Shown piece by piece: positions 29,196 to 37,845 of a stretch of DNA of 64,000 nt. The stretch comes from Bryobacterales bacterium (GTDB lineage Bacteria; Acidobacteriota; Terriglobia; Bryobacterales; UBA6623). The notes under the pieces are model-generated. The model was not told where the DNA came from. It saw nothing but the letters and a program-made list of their open reading frames with translations, and did no database searches. Positions within the stretch are counted from its first letter, which is position 1, and every line of letters starts with the position of its first letter. The stretch spans positions 1 to 64,000 of the forward strand of contig JAPOOG010000074.1 in the NCBI GenBank assembly GCA_026713545.1. The letters run 5' to 3'. Position numbers and translations under genes: made by a program.

Positions 29196-30148
29196 GCTGC
29201 GAATCCATCCAATCACAAATCAGCCTCTATCTCTACGATGAACTTGGCTCAGTCGAAACGGAAGCGCTCGAGGCGCACGTCGAATCGTGCGGCGCCTGTT
29301 CTCGGGCTCTCGCAGAGGAACGGGAGTTCTTCGCCGCGATGAGCGAACTGCCCTCGGCGGAGCCGTCGCACGCGTTGGTGGCCGAGTGTCGCCATGATTT
29401 GATGCGCGAGGTCTACCGGACGGCGCCGGAACCGTCTACGGCGTGGACCCGATTCACACGGTGGTTTTCCGGAGAGACTGAGAACCAATTCGCCTGGCGG
29501 CCGGCTTTGGTCGTCGCATCGCTTGCGCTGGCTTTCGTCGTTGGCCGTACCACAAGTTCTGATTTTTCGGGGCTGTTTACAGATGTTGAAGAGCCGTCGT
29601 TGGAGGGGCCGATGACTTCGTTTCCATCCGAACCTCTGCTCTCCGGCATAGAGTCGATCGCCCTCGACCCTCGTCGGAACCGGGTCGAGATTGTCGTGGA
29701 GGAGGTGAGCCGGCGCAGGTTCGCTGGACATCCGCACGACCCCCAAATCCACGACTTGCTCCTTTCGACGGCCCGTAATTCCCCGAACTCCAGCGCCCGG
29801 CTTGACTCGCTGGACATCCTGACCGGACGGGTCGACGAGCTCGATGTGCGCCGGACGTTGTTGCATTCGATGGTCAGGGACCGGAATCCGGGGGTAAGGC
29901 TGAAGGCGCTCGAGGCGTTGAGACGGCAAAAAGACGACCCGGAGGTCCGGCGGGCGCTGATCGACGTTCTCCGCCGCGACCCGAATTCCGGTATGCGCGT
30001 CTACGCCATCGATTTGCTCACTGAGCAGCCCGACCGCAAGTTGGTTGGTGTGCTGCAAGAGCTTGTCGAGACCGAAGGCCATGAATATGTCCGGTTGCGG
30101 TCGAGACGGGTGCTGCAGGATTTGAACGCCTCGGTTGACCGTTTCTAG
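29192..30148 (+). CDS. Zinc-finger anti-sigma factor with HEAT-repeat sensor region
   Basis: A 318-residue protein. The N-terminus is a zf-HC2 anti-sigma zinc finger (Cys3, His29, Cys33, Cys36). A membrane helix lies at about 104-119 (ALVVASLALAFVVG). The C-terminal part (about 186-312) has HEAT-like helical repeats (SARLDSLDIL, NPGVRLKALEALRR, DPEVRRALIDVLRR, NSGMRVYAIDLL). By topology the zinc finger would hold the sigma factor in the cytoplasm and the HEAT region would lie outside the membrane as a sensing or docking surface. A HEAT domain is not part of a standard anti-sigma factor. Confidence 0.85.
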   Translation: MSCESIQSQISLYLYDELGSVETEALEAHVESCGACSRALAEEREFFAAMSELPSAEPSHALVAECRHDLMREVYRTAPEPSTAWTRFTRWFSGETENQFAWRPALVVASLALAFVVGRTTSSDFSGLFTDVEEPSLEGPMTSFPSEPLLSGIESIALDPRRNRVEIVVEEVSRRRFAGHPHDPQIHDLLLSTARNSPNSSARLDSLDILTGRVDELDVRRTLLHSMVRDRNPGVRLKALEALRRQKDDPEVRRALIDVLRRDPNSGMRVYAIDLLTEQPDRKLVGVLQELVETEGHEYVRLRSRRVLQDLNASVDRF

Positions 30149-30174
30149 ATGATGGAAACCGACGGAGGATGAAA

Positions 30175-31353
30175 ATGAGACTCGTCAACTGGACGGCCGG
30201 ACTGCTGGTTTTTGGGCTCGTGCTGCCGGCTGTGGGCGCCATCCGGAAGGAAGGCCGCTATTGGGTCGAGGAGAAGGAAGGCGCCGTACTCGCCGGTACG
30301 AGGCTGCGGGTTGCATCGGTTGGTCCGGTGTCCATCACGGGAGACACGGGGAACGATGTCCGGTTCAAGGTCACGCGGAGAGTGCGCGCCGACAGTCAGC
30401 GGGAAGCAGAGCGATGGTTCGAGGAAGCGCCTCTGACGGCCTCGCTGCAGAACGCAACGACAGTGATTTCTCTGCAAAGCCCTCGCTGCGGGCGCTGCGG
30501 ATTCTCAGCTTCGCTCGAAGTGTCAGCCCCTCGACGCACCCATCACACGACGATTGACTCGGAGGGCGGCTCGCTCACGGCGCAAGCGCTGGAGGGTCGG
30601 CTCAATGCCAGTACGCAAGGAGGGGCGATCCTCATCGAAGATATCGGCCGCTCGGTGCGTGCCGACACGGCGGGAGGCAATATCACGCTGCGCGCGATCG
30701 GGGGGGAGATTTTGTGTGACACCGCCGGCGGAGCGATCTCGCTCGATGGGGCCGGCGCGAACGCCACGCTCACCACAAGCGGCGGATCGATCACAGCTCG
30801 CAACGTTGCCGGGACCCTGCGGACGGAAACCGCCGGCGGGAGCATCACGGCGGAGAAAGTCGGCCGCAGCCTCGTTGCCGAGACCTCGGGCGGTTCGATC
30901 AACGTGACCGACGTGGCCGGCCGTGTTCGCGCCGAGACCGCCGGAGGATCGGTGAACATCCTCTCGGCGCCGCATGGAGTCCGGGCCGAGACCGCCGGCG
31001 GCAAAATCTATCTGCGTGATGTCGCGGGCGCCGTCACGGCCTCCAACGCTACCGGAAGCATCCAGGCTTATTTCCTGCGCGGCGGGCTGCTGCAGGATTC
31101 CGTTCTGGAGACGAATGTGGGCAGCATCGACGTCTGGCTGCCGCCGGATCTCAAAGTCACGATCGAAGCCATCGTCGAATTGACGAACAACGACCGCCGC
31201 ATCCAGAGCGACTTCGAGGCGATCCGTATCCGGCGGGACCGGGACCGGTTCGGCCCAAGCTCGATTACAGCGGAGGGCGCTCTGAACGGAGGCGGCCCGG
31301 TCCTCCGCATTCTGAACACGGCCGGTCACATCAAGATCCACCGGCTGGAATAG
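30175..31353 (+). CDS. Exported DUF4097 repeat (beta-helix) protein
   Basis: A 392-residue protein with a signal peptide (MRLVNWTAGLLVFGLVLPA). ATG 30175 is preferred because GGAGG abuts an earlier ATG at 30169 with no spacing. About eight repeats of roughly 20 residues with cores TAGGNI, TAGGAI, TSGGSI, TAGGSI, TSGGSI, TAGGSV and TAGGKI build a right-handed beta-helix of the DUF4097 adhesin-like type. It is the third gene of the sigma/anti-sigma operon, so it is probably an output gene made on envelope stress or contact. Its partner is unknown. Confidence 0.82.
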   Translation: MRLVNWTAGLLVFGLVLPAVGAIRKEGRYWVEEKEGAVLAGTRLRVASVGPVSITGDTGNDVRFKVTRRVRADSQREAERWFEEAPLTASLQNATTVISLQSPRCGRCGFSASLEVSAPRRTHHTTIDSEGGSLTAQALEGRLNASTQGGAILIEDIGRSVRADTAGGNITLRAIGGEILCDTAGGAISLDGAGANATLTTSGGSITARNVAGTLRTETAGGSITAEKVGRSLVAETSGGSINVTDVAGRVRAETAGGSVNILSAPHGVRAETAGGKIYLRDVAGAVTASNATGSIQAYFLRGGLLQDSVLETNVGSIDVWLPPDLKVTIEAIVELTNNDRRIQSDFEAIRIRRDRDRFGPSSITAEGALNGGGPVLRILNTAGHIKIHRLE

Positions 31354-31378
31354 AGAAACCTTCTGAAGGAGAGAAGCC

Positions 31379-32287
31379 ATGACACAGTTGAGTCGCTTGA
31401 GTCTCGGATGCCTGGTTGCCTGGGTGGCCGCGTCCGCGCAAGTGGTGATCGACCCTGCCCGGCCGTTTCCCGGCTACGGCTCGTATGGGTCGGGGGTCGA
31501 GGTCTATGCCGCACAGTTCGGGAAGGGGGGCAGCTATCTCGGCGTCCATCTGATCGAGGTGGACGAAGACAGGGCCGGCGAGTTGAACATGTCCGCCCCG
31601 TCCGGCGTCGAGATCACCAGTGTGGCGGAGCGCAGCCCGGCCGATCAGGGCGGCATTGTCGAAGGGGATGTGATCCTGGCCTTCCGGAATGAGAAGGTGG
31701 CGGGCGTCGAGCACTTCATGCGGTTGGTTCGAGAAACGCCGGTCGGTCGTGAGGTGGCGGTCGCCGTTTGGCGAGACGGCTCCGAGCAGGCACTGGAGGT
31801 AAGAATCGGAAAGCGTCCGACCGCCATGGTGGTCAACCCGCTGCTGAAGAACTGTGAGGATGGAGAGGACTGCCAAGGTCAAGCTTTCAACTTCTCGATG
31901 CCGGACATCGATATCCATGTTCAGGTGCCTCAAATGGTCATGCGAACGAGGGTCCTGGGAGCGCAGCTCGAGCCCGTCAAGGGTCAGCTTGGCGAGTACT
32001 TCGGAGTGGAAGAGGGAGCGCTGGTCTGCTCGGTGGCCTCGAATTCGCCGGCGGAGCGTGCTGAGCTTCAAGCGGGTGATGTGATCATCGCGGTGGACGG
32101 GGAAACCGTGAGAACGCCTCGTCAGGTGCACAGTGCGATCCGGTCCGCTGATGAAGACGGCGTCCCGATCGAGGTGATGCGCGACCGGTCCAGGAAAACG
32201 CTCCGGATTGAGGCCTCGCGAGCGGGTGGCAGGTGGGGGCAGCCCGCTCGGCGGAGAGGACCGGCGGTGCAAACGCGGCGGCTCTAG
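31379..32287 (+). CDS. Exported protein with two PDZ domains
   Basis: A 302-residue protein with an N-terminal export signal. PDZ 1 (about 52-148) contains SYLGVHL and ADQGGIVEGDVILAF; PDZ 2 (about 195-285) contains GALVCSVASNSPAERAELQA and GDVIIAVDG. No protease domain is attached, unlike HtrA/DegP. It is the last gene of the sigma operon, 25 bases after the DUF4097 gene. A periplasmic scaffold or protease adaptor recognising C-termini is a reasonable guess. Confidence 0.82.
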   Translation: MTQLSRLSLGCLVAWVAASAQVVIDPARPFPGYGSYGSGVEVYAAQFGKGGSYLGVHLIEVDEDRAGELNMSAPSGVEITSVAERSPADQGGIVEGDVILAFRNEKVAGVEHFMRLVRETPVGREVAVAVWRDGSEQALEVRIGKRPTAMVVNPLLKNCEDGEDCQGQAFNFSMPDIDIHVQVPQMVMRTRVLGAQLEPVKGQLGEYFGVEEGALVCSVASNSPAERAELQAGDVIIAVDGETVRTPRQVHSAIRSADEDGVPIEVMRDRSRKTLRIEASRAGGRWGQPARRRGPAVQTRRL

Positions 32288-32305
32288 CCGGCAGACGGTG
32301 AGTCA

Positions 32306-32470
32306 CTAATAAAAGTCCGCGCAACTCATGAAGTAGCCGCAGGTCTCACACAATAATTTGCACCGGCGCTCGGTAAGGCGCTTGGAACAGCACGGGCAGT
32401 AAGAGGCAGCGTCCGGATGGTCCTGCAATGTAGGTTGATGCGTTTCCGCGGTAGTCTTCGCGTCTTCCAT
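32306..32470 (-). CDS. Small zinc-ribbon protein (54 residues)
   Basis: Reads ATG at 32470 to TAG at 32308-32306. A polar N-terminal third is followed by CPCCSKRLTERRCKLLC and ETCGYFMSCADFY, giving Cys pairs at 25/28 (or 27) and 41/44 plus extra Cys at 37 and 50. The ending CGYFMSC-x-DFY is recognisable from a small conserved zinc-ribbon family seen in acidobacterial and related genomes, as far as I recall. A GGGAGAG lies about 12 bases upstream of the ATG. It converges with the PDZ gene and is divergent from the E1 alpha gene. Function is unknown. Confidence 0.75.
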   Translation of the reverse strand: MEDAKTTAETHQPTLQDHPDAASYCPCCSKRLTERRCKLLCETCGYFMSCADFY

Positions 32471-32668
32471 GGGCCGCAACACTCTCCCTCGGGTTTGTTT
32501 TTTGATCGATTGTATCAGCTTGGGGACGCTGTCACTGCTAGCGTACGGTCTGCGGATATTACCTTTCGGATACGAGCTCGCTGGACCGAGTTTCTGAGGG
32601 TGTGTGCTGTCCCACCGTAAAGTGGTGGTTGCAAACCATTTGTGGGTTCGGTAAGGTCACTTGATGGT

Positions 32669-33667
32669 ATGAGCGCAACAGCCATCGCGTCCGTCAGCCA
32701 GGAAGTCACATCTGAACTCGCCGACAAGCTCCTCTATTACATGGTCATGATGCGGGAGTTGGAAGACCGCATCGAGTTGAAGCTCTATCGCCAGGGAAAA
32801 ATCGTCGGCGGGTGCTATACCGGCCGCGGACAAGAAGCGATTCCCACCGGCAGCGCGGTTCTCTCTCGTCCGGACGACTATCTTTGCCCTTCGCACCGTG
32901 ATATGGCGGCGTTCCTCATTCGGGGGATGACGCCGCGCGAAGTGCTCGCGCAGTACCTCGGACGGGCGACGGGGCCGACCGGCGGACGAGACGGCAACAT
33001 GCACATGGGTTGTGCCCGGAGGCATCTGCTGCCGATTATCTCCAGTATCGGAGCCAGCGTCCCGGTGGCGAACGGTATCGCGCTTGCCATGAAGTACCGC
33101 GGCGAGCCGAACGTTGTCTTCAACTATTGGGGAGACGGAGCGACGAGCCGCGGTGACTGGCACGAGGGGCTTAATTTCGCGTCGGTCCAGAAGTTGCCGA
33201 TCGTCTACCTCTGCAACAACAATCTGTATGCCTACTCGACGCCTCTGGAGAAGCAGATGGTGGTAAAAAACGTGGCTGACCGCGCTTCGGCCTACGGATT
33301 GCCGGCGGAGATCGTGGACGGCAATGACGTTTTTGCCATTTATGATGCTACCCGGCGTGCCGTCGCCCACACGCGCAATGGTCTTGGGCCCTACCTGATC
33401 GAATGCAAGACGTTTCGAGTCAGCGGACACTCGGCTCACGATGCCGCGGACTACGTGCCCCAGCATGTCCGTGAAGACTGGTCCAAAAAAGACCCGATCC
33501 TGCGATTGCAAAAGGACATGGTCGAGCGGGGCTGGGCGACGGAGCAGGATTTCAGGCAAGTTCGCCAGGGCGTTCTCGACGAGATCGACGACGCGGTCAA
33601 CTGGGCTTTGGAGCAGCCGTTTCCCGACCCGGCAACCCTGCGAGAGGGCGTCTACGAAGTCATCTGA
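32669..33667 (+). CDS. pdhA: Thiamine-diphosphate dehydrogenase E1 alpha subunit
   Basis: A 332-residue subunit of a 2-oxoacid (pyruvate, branched-chain or acetoin) dehydrogenase. The TPP motif GDGATSRGDWHEGLNFAS begins at residue 155 and ends in CNNNLYAYS; the phosphorylation-loop region is HSAHDAADY. ATG 32669 is preferred to a GTG 27 bases upstream. The beta subunit follows after 37 bases. Whether it uses pyruvate or branched-chain oxoacids cannot be settled from the sequence alone, so the symbol is tentative. Confidence 0.85.
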   Translation: MSATAIASVSQEVTSELADKLLYYMVMMRELEDRIELKLYRQGKIVGGCYTGRGQEAIPTGSAVLSRPDDYLCPSHRDMAAFLIRGMTPREVLAQYLGRATGPTGGRDGNMHMGCARRHLLPIISSIGASVPVANGIALAMKYRGEPNVVFNYWGDGATSRGDWHEGLNFASVQKLPIVYLCNNNLYAYSTPLEKQMVVKNVADRASAYGLPAEIVDGNDVFAIYDATRRAVAHTRNGLGPYLIECKTFRVSGHSAHDAADYVPQHVREDWSKKDPILRLQKDMVERGWATEQDFRQVRQGVLDEIDDAVNWALEQPFPDPATLREGVYEVI

Positions 33668-33704
33668 ATCCCCGGTTCGGTGCGTTGCGAGCAGCAAGAT
33701 TCCT

Positions 33705-34679
33705 ATGGCTGAAACAACCTACGTCGAGGCAATCCGTGAGGGATTGCTCGAAGAGATGCGCCGCGACGAGTCGGTCTTCGTGATGGGCGAAGACATCGGG
33801 GTCTACGGGGGCGCGTTCAAGGTCACCAAGGGTTTCATCGAAGAGTTCGGGGAGCGGCGGGTCATCGATACCCCGCTCTCCGAGTCGGCGATCGTGGGCG
33901 CCGGAACGGGCGCCGCGATCAACGGGCTTCGGCCGGTGATCGAGATGCAGTTCTCCGATTTCATGGCTTGCGGCTTTGATCAGATCACGAACTTCGCCGC
34001 CAAGTGCCGTTACCGCTGGGGCGCGGCCGTCCCGATGGTGATTCGCGCTCCGGCGGGTGGCGGGATTCACGGCGGTCCGTTTCATTCGCAGAACCCGGAG
34101 ATGCCTTACGTCCATACGCCGGGGCTCAAGGTTGTCCAGCCGGCTACGGCGTACGACGCCAAGGGGCTGATCAAGGCGGCCGTGCGCGACAACGATCCGG
34201 TGATCTACCTCGAGCACAAGCATCTCTATCGCAAAATCAAGGAAGAGTTGCCGCAGCACGAATATGTGGTTCCTTTAGGCCGGGCTGCGGTGCGCCGGGA
34301 AGGTTCCGATCTCAGTATCATCACCTACGGTTGGATGGTCCACGTGGCGCTCGAGGCGGCCGGTCAGCTTGCTTCCGAAGCGATCGATGTCGAGGTGGTC
34401 GATCTGCGGACCCTCGTGCCGATGGACCGCGAAACGGTCCTGACTTCCGTCAAGAAAACGAACAAGGCGATCCTGCTGCACGAGGACACTCTGACCGGCG
34501 GCCTGGCCGGTGAACTCGCGGGCATCATCAGCGAGCATGCGTTCGAATATTTGGACGGGCCGCTGGTGCGGATCGCGGCGCCCGATACGCCGGTCCCCTT
34601 CAGCCCCCCTCTGGAGGAGGCCTTCCTGCCGAACACCGAGCGGGTTGTCGAAAAGGCCCGTTGGCTGCACCGTTACTGA
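33705..34679 (+). CDS. pdhB: Thiamine-diphosphate dehydrogenase E1 beta subunit
   Basis: A 324-residue transketolase-like subunit pairing with the upstream alpha chain. Motifs include VMGEDIGVYGGAFKVTKGF, DTPLSESAIVGAGTGAA, RAPAGGGIHGGPFHSQ and the C-terminal LEEAFLPN. No lipoyl E2 or E3 gene follows, so the rest of the complex must be encoded elsewhere. The stop TGA (34677-34679) is part of the conserved end of repeat B3. Confidence 0.87.
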   Translation: MAETTYVEAIREGLLEEMRRDESVFVMGEDIGVYGGAFKVTKGFIEEFGERRVIDTPLSESAIVGAGTGAAINGLRPVIEMQFSDFMACGFDQITNFAAKCRYRWGAAVPMVIRAPAGGGIHGGPFHSQNPEMPYVHTPGLKVVQPATAYDAKGLIKAAVRDNDPVIYLEHKHLYRKIKEELPQHEYVVPLGRAAVRREGSDLSIITYGWMVHVALEAAGQLASEAIDVEVVDLRTLVPMDRETVLTSVKKTNKAILLHEDTLTGGLAGELAGIISEHAFEYLDGPLVRIAAPDTPVPFSPPLEEAFLPNTERVVEKARWLHRY

Positions 34680-34746
34680 CCTGAAACATCCTCCTGACCA
34701 AGCGGAGTTGACACGGGCCCGGATGTTTCCCGCTTGTATGATCCGC
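34676..34746 (+). repeat. Family B 71-bp repeat (copy B3)
   Basis: Begins CTGACCTGAAACATCC, whose TGA is the stop codon of the E1 beta gene, and ends CCCGCTTGTATGATCCGC. The stem GAAACATCC/GGATGTTTC encloses about 30 bases. Repeat A6 begins 20 bases further on. Confidence 0.88.
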
Positions 34747-34765
34747 ACGCGGGCGGAGGAAAAAC

Positions 34766-35018
34766 TAGCCTGCCTTTCTCGCCACGCGGCGAGGTGAAGT
34801 GCGTGAGAGGGTCGCCAGGACGAGGCGCGAGCCGGGCGGAGGAAAAAGGCGCGCAGGCGTACTTGCCAAATCGCCTCCTTCACCCCTCGGGTCACGAAAC
34901 TCATACGTTTCTTCTGGAGCGAACCAGTCCTCCGTCCATGGTTTTCACGAATCACGAGACACGAATCACGGCCTTTTATCGCGTGCTGTGGCCGTCGTGT
35001 GGTGAGACATGCAGGCTA
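34766..35018 (+). repeat. Family A repeat, long form with type II interior (copy A6)
   Basis: A 253-bp element with ends TAGCCTGCCTTTCTCGCCAC and GGTGAGACATGCAGGCTA. The interior contains TTCTTCTGGAGCGAACCAG and CACGAATCACGAGACACG, nearly identical to the inverted copy at 9175. The flanks to 35195 hold no gene. Confidence 0.9.
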
Positions 35019-35195
35019 GCCGAAGACAGGAGTTGGCAGAACCTGCCTCGGTCCGCCCCCCTGATCGGCGGAGCAGATCTTGAGGTTGCGTGTCTATGAT
35101 GCCGGCAGCGGACCGTTTCGGCGAGCAGATCTCGACCCTGGCTCCCCTGTCAGTGTGAGCCGGGATCGTTAGAATAGACGATTCTCCAAGCTGTC

Positions 35196-37457
35196 ATGCC
35201 TCATTCCCGCTACCTGCCCGAGGAAATGGGCACTGCAAAGATTGCGCCGGCCGGCTCGTTTGAAGCGGGTTCCTACCAGTCATTCACGTTGACCTACACC
35301 GCAGGCCGCTTCGGGATGGACGACACCGCCAGCCTGAAGATCGTGTTCCGCTTCGCCGCCGATATGGGCCGGCTGCAGTTTGACGATCCACAGGCCGCCA
35401 ACTACGTCACGGTCGAGGCGAGCAACAACGCCGTGCTGGAAACACGCTATGACCCGAAGGGAAATATCCGCCCCTGGGATAAGACGCTCTACATCAAGGT
35501 CGTCAAGGGTTTCATGAAGCAGGGGGACCAGATTGTGGTGCGCTTCGGCGACCCTCGGGAGGGTTCGCCCGGCTTGCGGCTGCAGACGTTTTGCGAGTCG
35601 ACGTTTGAGTTCCGAGTGCTCGTTGATGCCATAGCGACATACAACTACGTGCAGTTGCCGAAGTCGCCCACGATCGCCATTGTGCCGGGTCCGGCGGTGG
35701 CTTGGAAAGCGGTTCTCCCGACGATGCGGCGGGTAGGCCAATCCTTTCGCCTGGGACTCAAGGCGGAAGACCGCTGGGGGAACCCGACGGATCAAGTCAG
35801 CGCGAAGGTCCGGCTGCGTTCGACTCTCCCGGTCGCGAACCTGCCTGCCGAAGTTTCCTTCGAACCCGGCCGGTTTTCGGCTTCTGTGGACGATCTCAGA
35901 ATGGATGAAACGGGCGATCTCACGATCGAGGTCCTGGATGAAACGGGCGATGTCTTGGCCGAGTCGAATCCGCTGCGCATCGTGGAATCAGCCGGGTTGC
36001 TGCCTTATTGGGGCGATCTTCACGGACAGACGGAAGAAACGATCGGCACGAACTCGGCTCGGGAATATTTCGCCTTTGCACGCGACCGGGCGTTTCTGGA
36101 TATCTGCGGGCATCAGGGGAATGACTTCCAGATCACGAACTCGTTCTGGAAAGATCTCAACGACGCGACGCGAGAGTTCGATAAGCCGGGTCGCTTCGTG
36201 GCGGTGCCGGGCTACGAGTGGTCGGGAAATACGGCCCTTGGCGGGGACCGGAACGTTTTTTTTCGGCATGAGGGCGAGACGATCCGGCGATCCTCCCATG
36301 CGCTTCTCGACGACCTGTCCGACGCCGCCGACGATTGCCATACGGCCGCCGGTTTGTTCGAGGCGCTGACGGCGAGCGGTGAAGATTGCGCCGTCATCGC
36401 ACACGTCGGAGGACGCTACGCCAATATCAGAATGGCCCACGACGGGCGCATCGAGCGGGCCGTGGAAATCCACTCGGCCTGGGGCACTTTCGAGTGGCTG
36501 TTGGCGGACGCCATCGAAAAAGGCTACCGGGTCGGGATTGTTTGCCACAGCGACGGTCACAAAGGTCGGCCCGGAGCCAGTTACCCGGGCGCGTCGTGGT
36601 TTGGGGCCTATGGAGGGCTGACCTGTTACTTGATGCCCGAGTTGAGCCGCCAGGCCTGGTTCGACTGCCTTCGGAAACGCCGGCACTATGGCACGACCGG
36701 CGCTCGGATGATTCTTTCTCTGCGGACGTCCTTCAGTGGGCCGGTGACGGTCTTCGATGATGATCCGAACCTTGGCTCGACAGATCGTCGACACCAGACG
36801 AGCGCCATGATGGGTGACATCGTGGAAACGTCGCTCGAGGCAGCGCGGATGCATGTGGATGTGGTCGCGTCGGCGCCGATCGAGCGGATCGAGGTCCGCA
36901 ATGGAATGCGGCCGGTGGAAGTGGTGCGGCCGGCGGCTCGAGAAGCGGCCCAAGGAAGCTGCATCCGCGTAATTTGGGAAGGCGCTGAGTACCGAGGACG
37001 GTTCCGGCAGACCGTTTGGGATGGACAAGCGCGGTTTGAGGACAATCAAGTCGTCGCCGCCCGGCCCATTAACTTCTTCAACCCGGACAAGGTATTGGAG
37101 CGGGTCGGGCGGGACGGTTTGCGATGGCGGTCCGGTACTACGGGTAACTTCGCCGGCTTCGACGCCGTGGTGGCCGATCCGCAGTGCGGGAATCTGCGGT
37201 TCCGTACGGAACTCGTCGAGTTTGCCATACCGCTGCGCGAAGTCGGCGTGGAAGACCGCGCTTATGAGGCAGGTAAGCTGGGCCGGCGGGTCCGTGTCTT
37301 CCGGATGCCCGAGACCAATCCTTATCGAACGTGCCGGTTCGAGAGCACGGTCGCACTTGCAGCAGGTCGAGATAATCCGATCTACGTCGTTGTGACGCAA
37401 GACGACGGTCACCGGGCTTGGTCAAGCCCGATCTGGGTGCATCGATCAACTGGTTAG
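35196..37457 (+). CDS. DUF3604 protein (PHP-like metal-dependent hydrolase fold)
   Basis: A 753-residue protein with no obvious signal peptide. The N-terminal third is beta-rich (Ig-like). From about residue 268 the DUF3604 region has the metal motifs of the PHP superfamily: YWGDLHGQT (Asp274, His276), GHQGNDF (His306), VPGYEWSGN and CHSDGHKG (His451, Asp453, His455). The reaction is unknown; PHP relatives hydrolyse phosphoesters. The TAG stop (37455-37457) is the first triplet of palindrome A2. Confidence 0.78.
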   Translation: MPHSRYLPEEMGTAKIAPAGSFEAGSYQSFTLTYTAGRFGMDDTASLKIVFRFAADMGRLQFDDPQAANYVTVEASNNAVLETRYDPKGNIRPWDKTLYIKVVKGFMKQGDQIVVRFGDPREGSPGLRLQTFCESTFEFRVLVDAIATYNYVQLPKSPTIAIVPGPAVAWKAVLPTMRRVGQSFRLGLKAEDRWGNPTDQVSAKVRLRSTLPVANLPAEVSFEPGRFSASVDDLRMDETGDLTIEVLDETGDVLAESNPLRIVESAGLLPYWGDLHGQTEETIGTNSAREYFAFARDRAFLDICGHQGNDFQITNSFWKDLNDATREFDKPGRFVAVPGYEWSGNTALGGDRNVFFRHEGETIRRSSHALLDDLSDAADDCHTAAGLFEALTASGEDCAVIAHVGGRYANIRMAHDGRIERAVEIHSAWGTFEWLLADAIEKGYRVGIVCHSDGHKGRPGASYPGASWFGAYGGLTCYLMPELSRQAWFDCLRKRRHYGTTGARMILSLRTSFSGPVTVFDDDPNLGSTDRRHQTSAMMGDIVETSLEAARMHVDVVASAPIERIEVRNGMRPVEVVRPAAREAAQGSCIRVIWEGAEYRGRFRQTVWDGQARFEDNQVVAARPINFFNPDKVLERVGRDGLRWRSGTTGNFAGFDAVVADPQCGNLRFRTELVEFAIPLREVGVEDRAYEAGKLGRRVRVFRMPETNPYRTCRFESTVALAAGRDNPIYVVVTQDDGHRAWSSPIWVHRSTG

Positions 37458-37494
37458 CCTGCATTTCTCCCCTCGTGGTGAGAAATGCAGGCTA
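37455..37494. repeat. Family A repeat, bare palindrome (copy A2)
   Basis: Perfect 15-base arms TAGCCTGCATTTCTC and its complement flank a 10-base spacer. It is the second copy with no interior. The first three bases are the stop codon of the DUF3604 gene, so the hairpin would begin at the very end of that coding region and could act as a 3' mRNA stabiliser or terminator. Confidence 0.9.
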
Positions 37495-37533
37495 GCATCG
37501 AACGGGTTTGGTGTGAGGCCTTGGGAAGCCTTT

Positions 37534-37776
37534 CTATTCTTGGGCTTCTTGCGCCTTGCGGCGTTCAGCCCAATACTGCTTCATTCGTTCGGAGACCTCT
37601 TGCCGCTTGGCGGCGCTCATCGGCTTCCGGCCGCGCTTCTTTGCCTCTTTGTTTTTCGTGCCCGGTGGACGGCCGGGTCCTCGTCTGGGCGTGGGTGTGG
37701 GTTCACCCTGAAGAATTTCGATCGCACGGTTCAAGCGATCTCTTTCAGCGATCAATATCGCAAGTGCATCGGACAT
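37534..37776 (-). CDS. Small basic protein with AT-hook-like motifs
   Basis: An 80-residue protein. A short helical N-terminus (DALAILIAERDRLNRAIEIL) resembles a coiled-coil segment. A central basic region holds two AT-hook-like cores, RGPGRPPG and KRGRKP, and a charged helical tail (ERMKQYWAERRKAQ) ends it. It probably binds DNA or RNA through the GRP motifs; no family with known function was recognised. The regular composition and helix pattern support a real gene. Confidence 0.6.
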   Translation of the reverse strand: MSDALAILIAERDRLNRAIEILQGEPTPTPRRGPGRPPGTKNKEAKKRGRKPMSAAKRQEVSERMKQYWAERRKAQEAQE

Positions 37777-37845
37777 AACATACCAATGCTAACATGAAAT
37801 CCCTCCTTACAACCACAAAAAAATAAAAAAGGAGTTTTGGACTCG

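Noticed and set aside
34799-35005. Arg/Ser-rich reading frames inside the family A repeats (also at 9185-9394 and 48531-48746)
   Set aside because: They recur only because the repeat recurs, run in different frames, lack ribosome sites and have no protein-like features.
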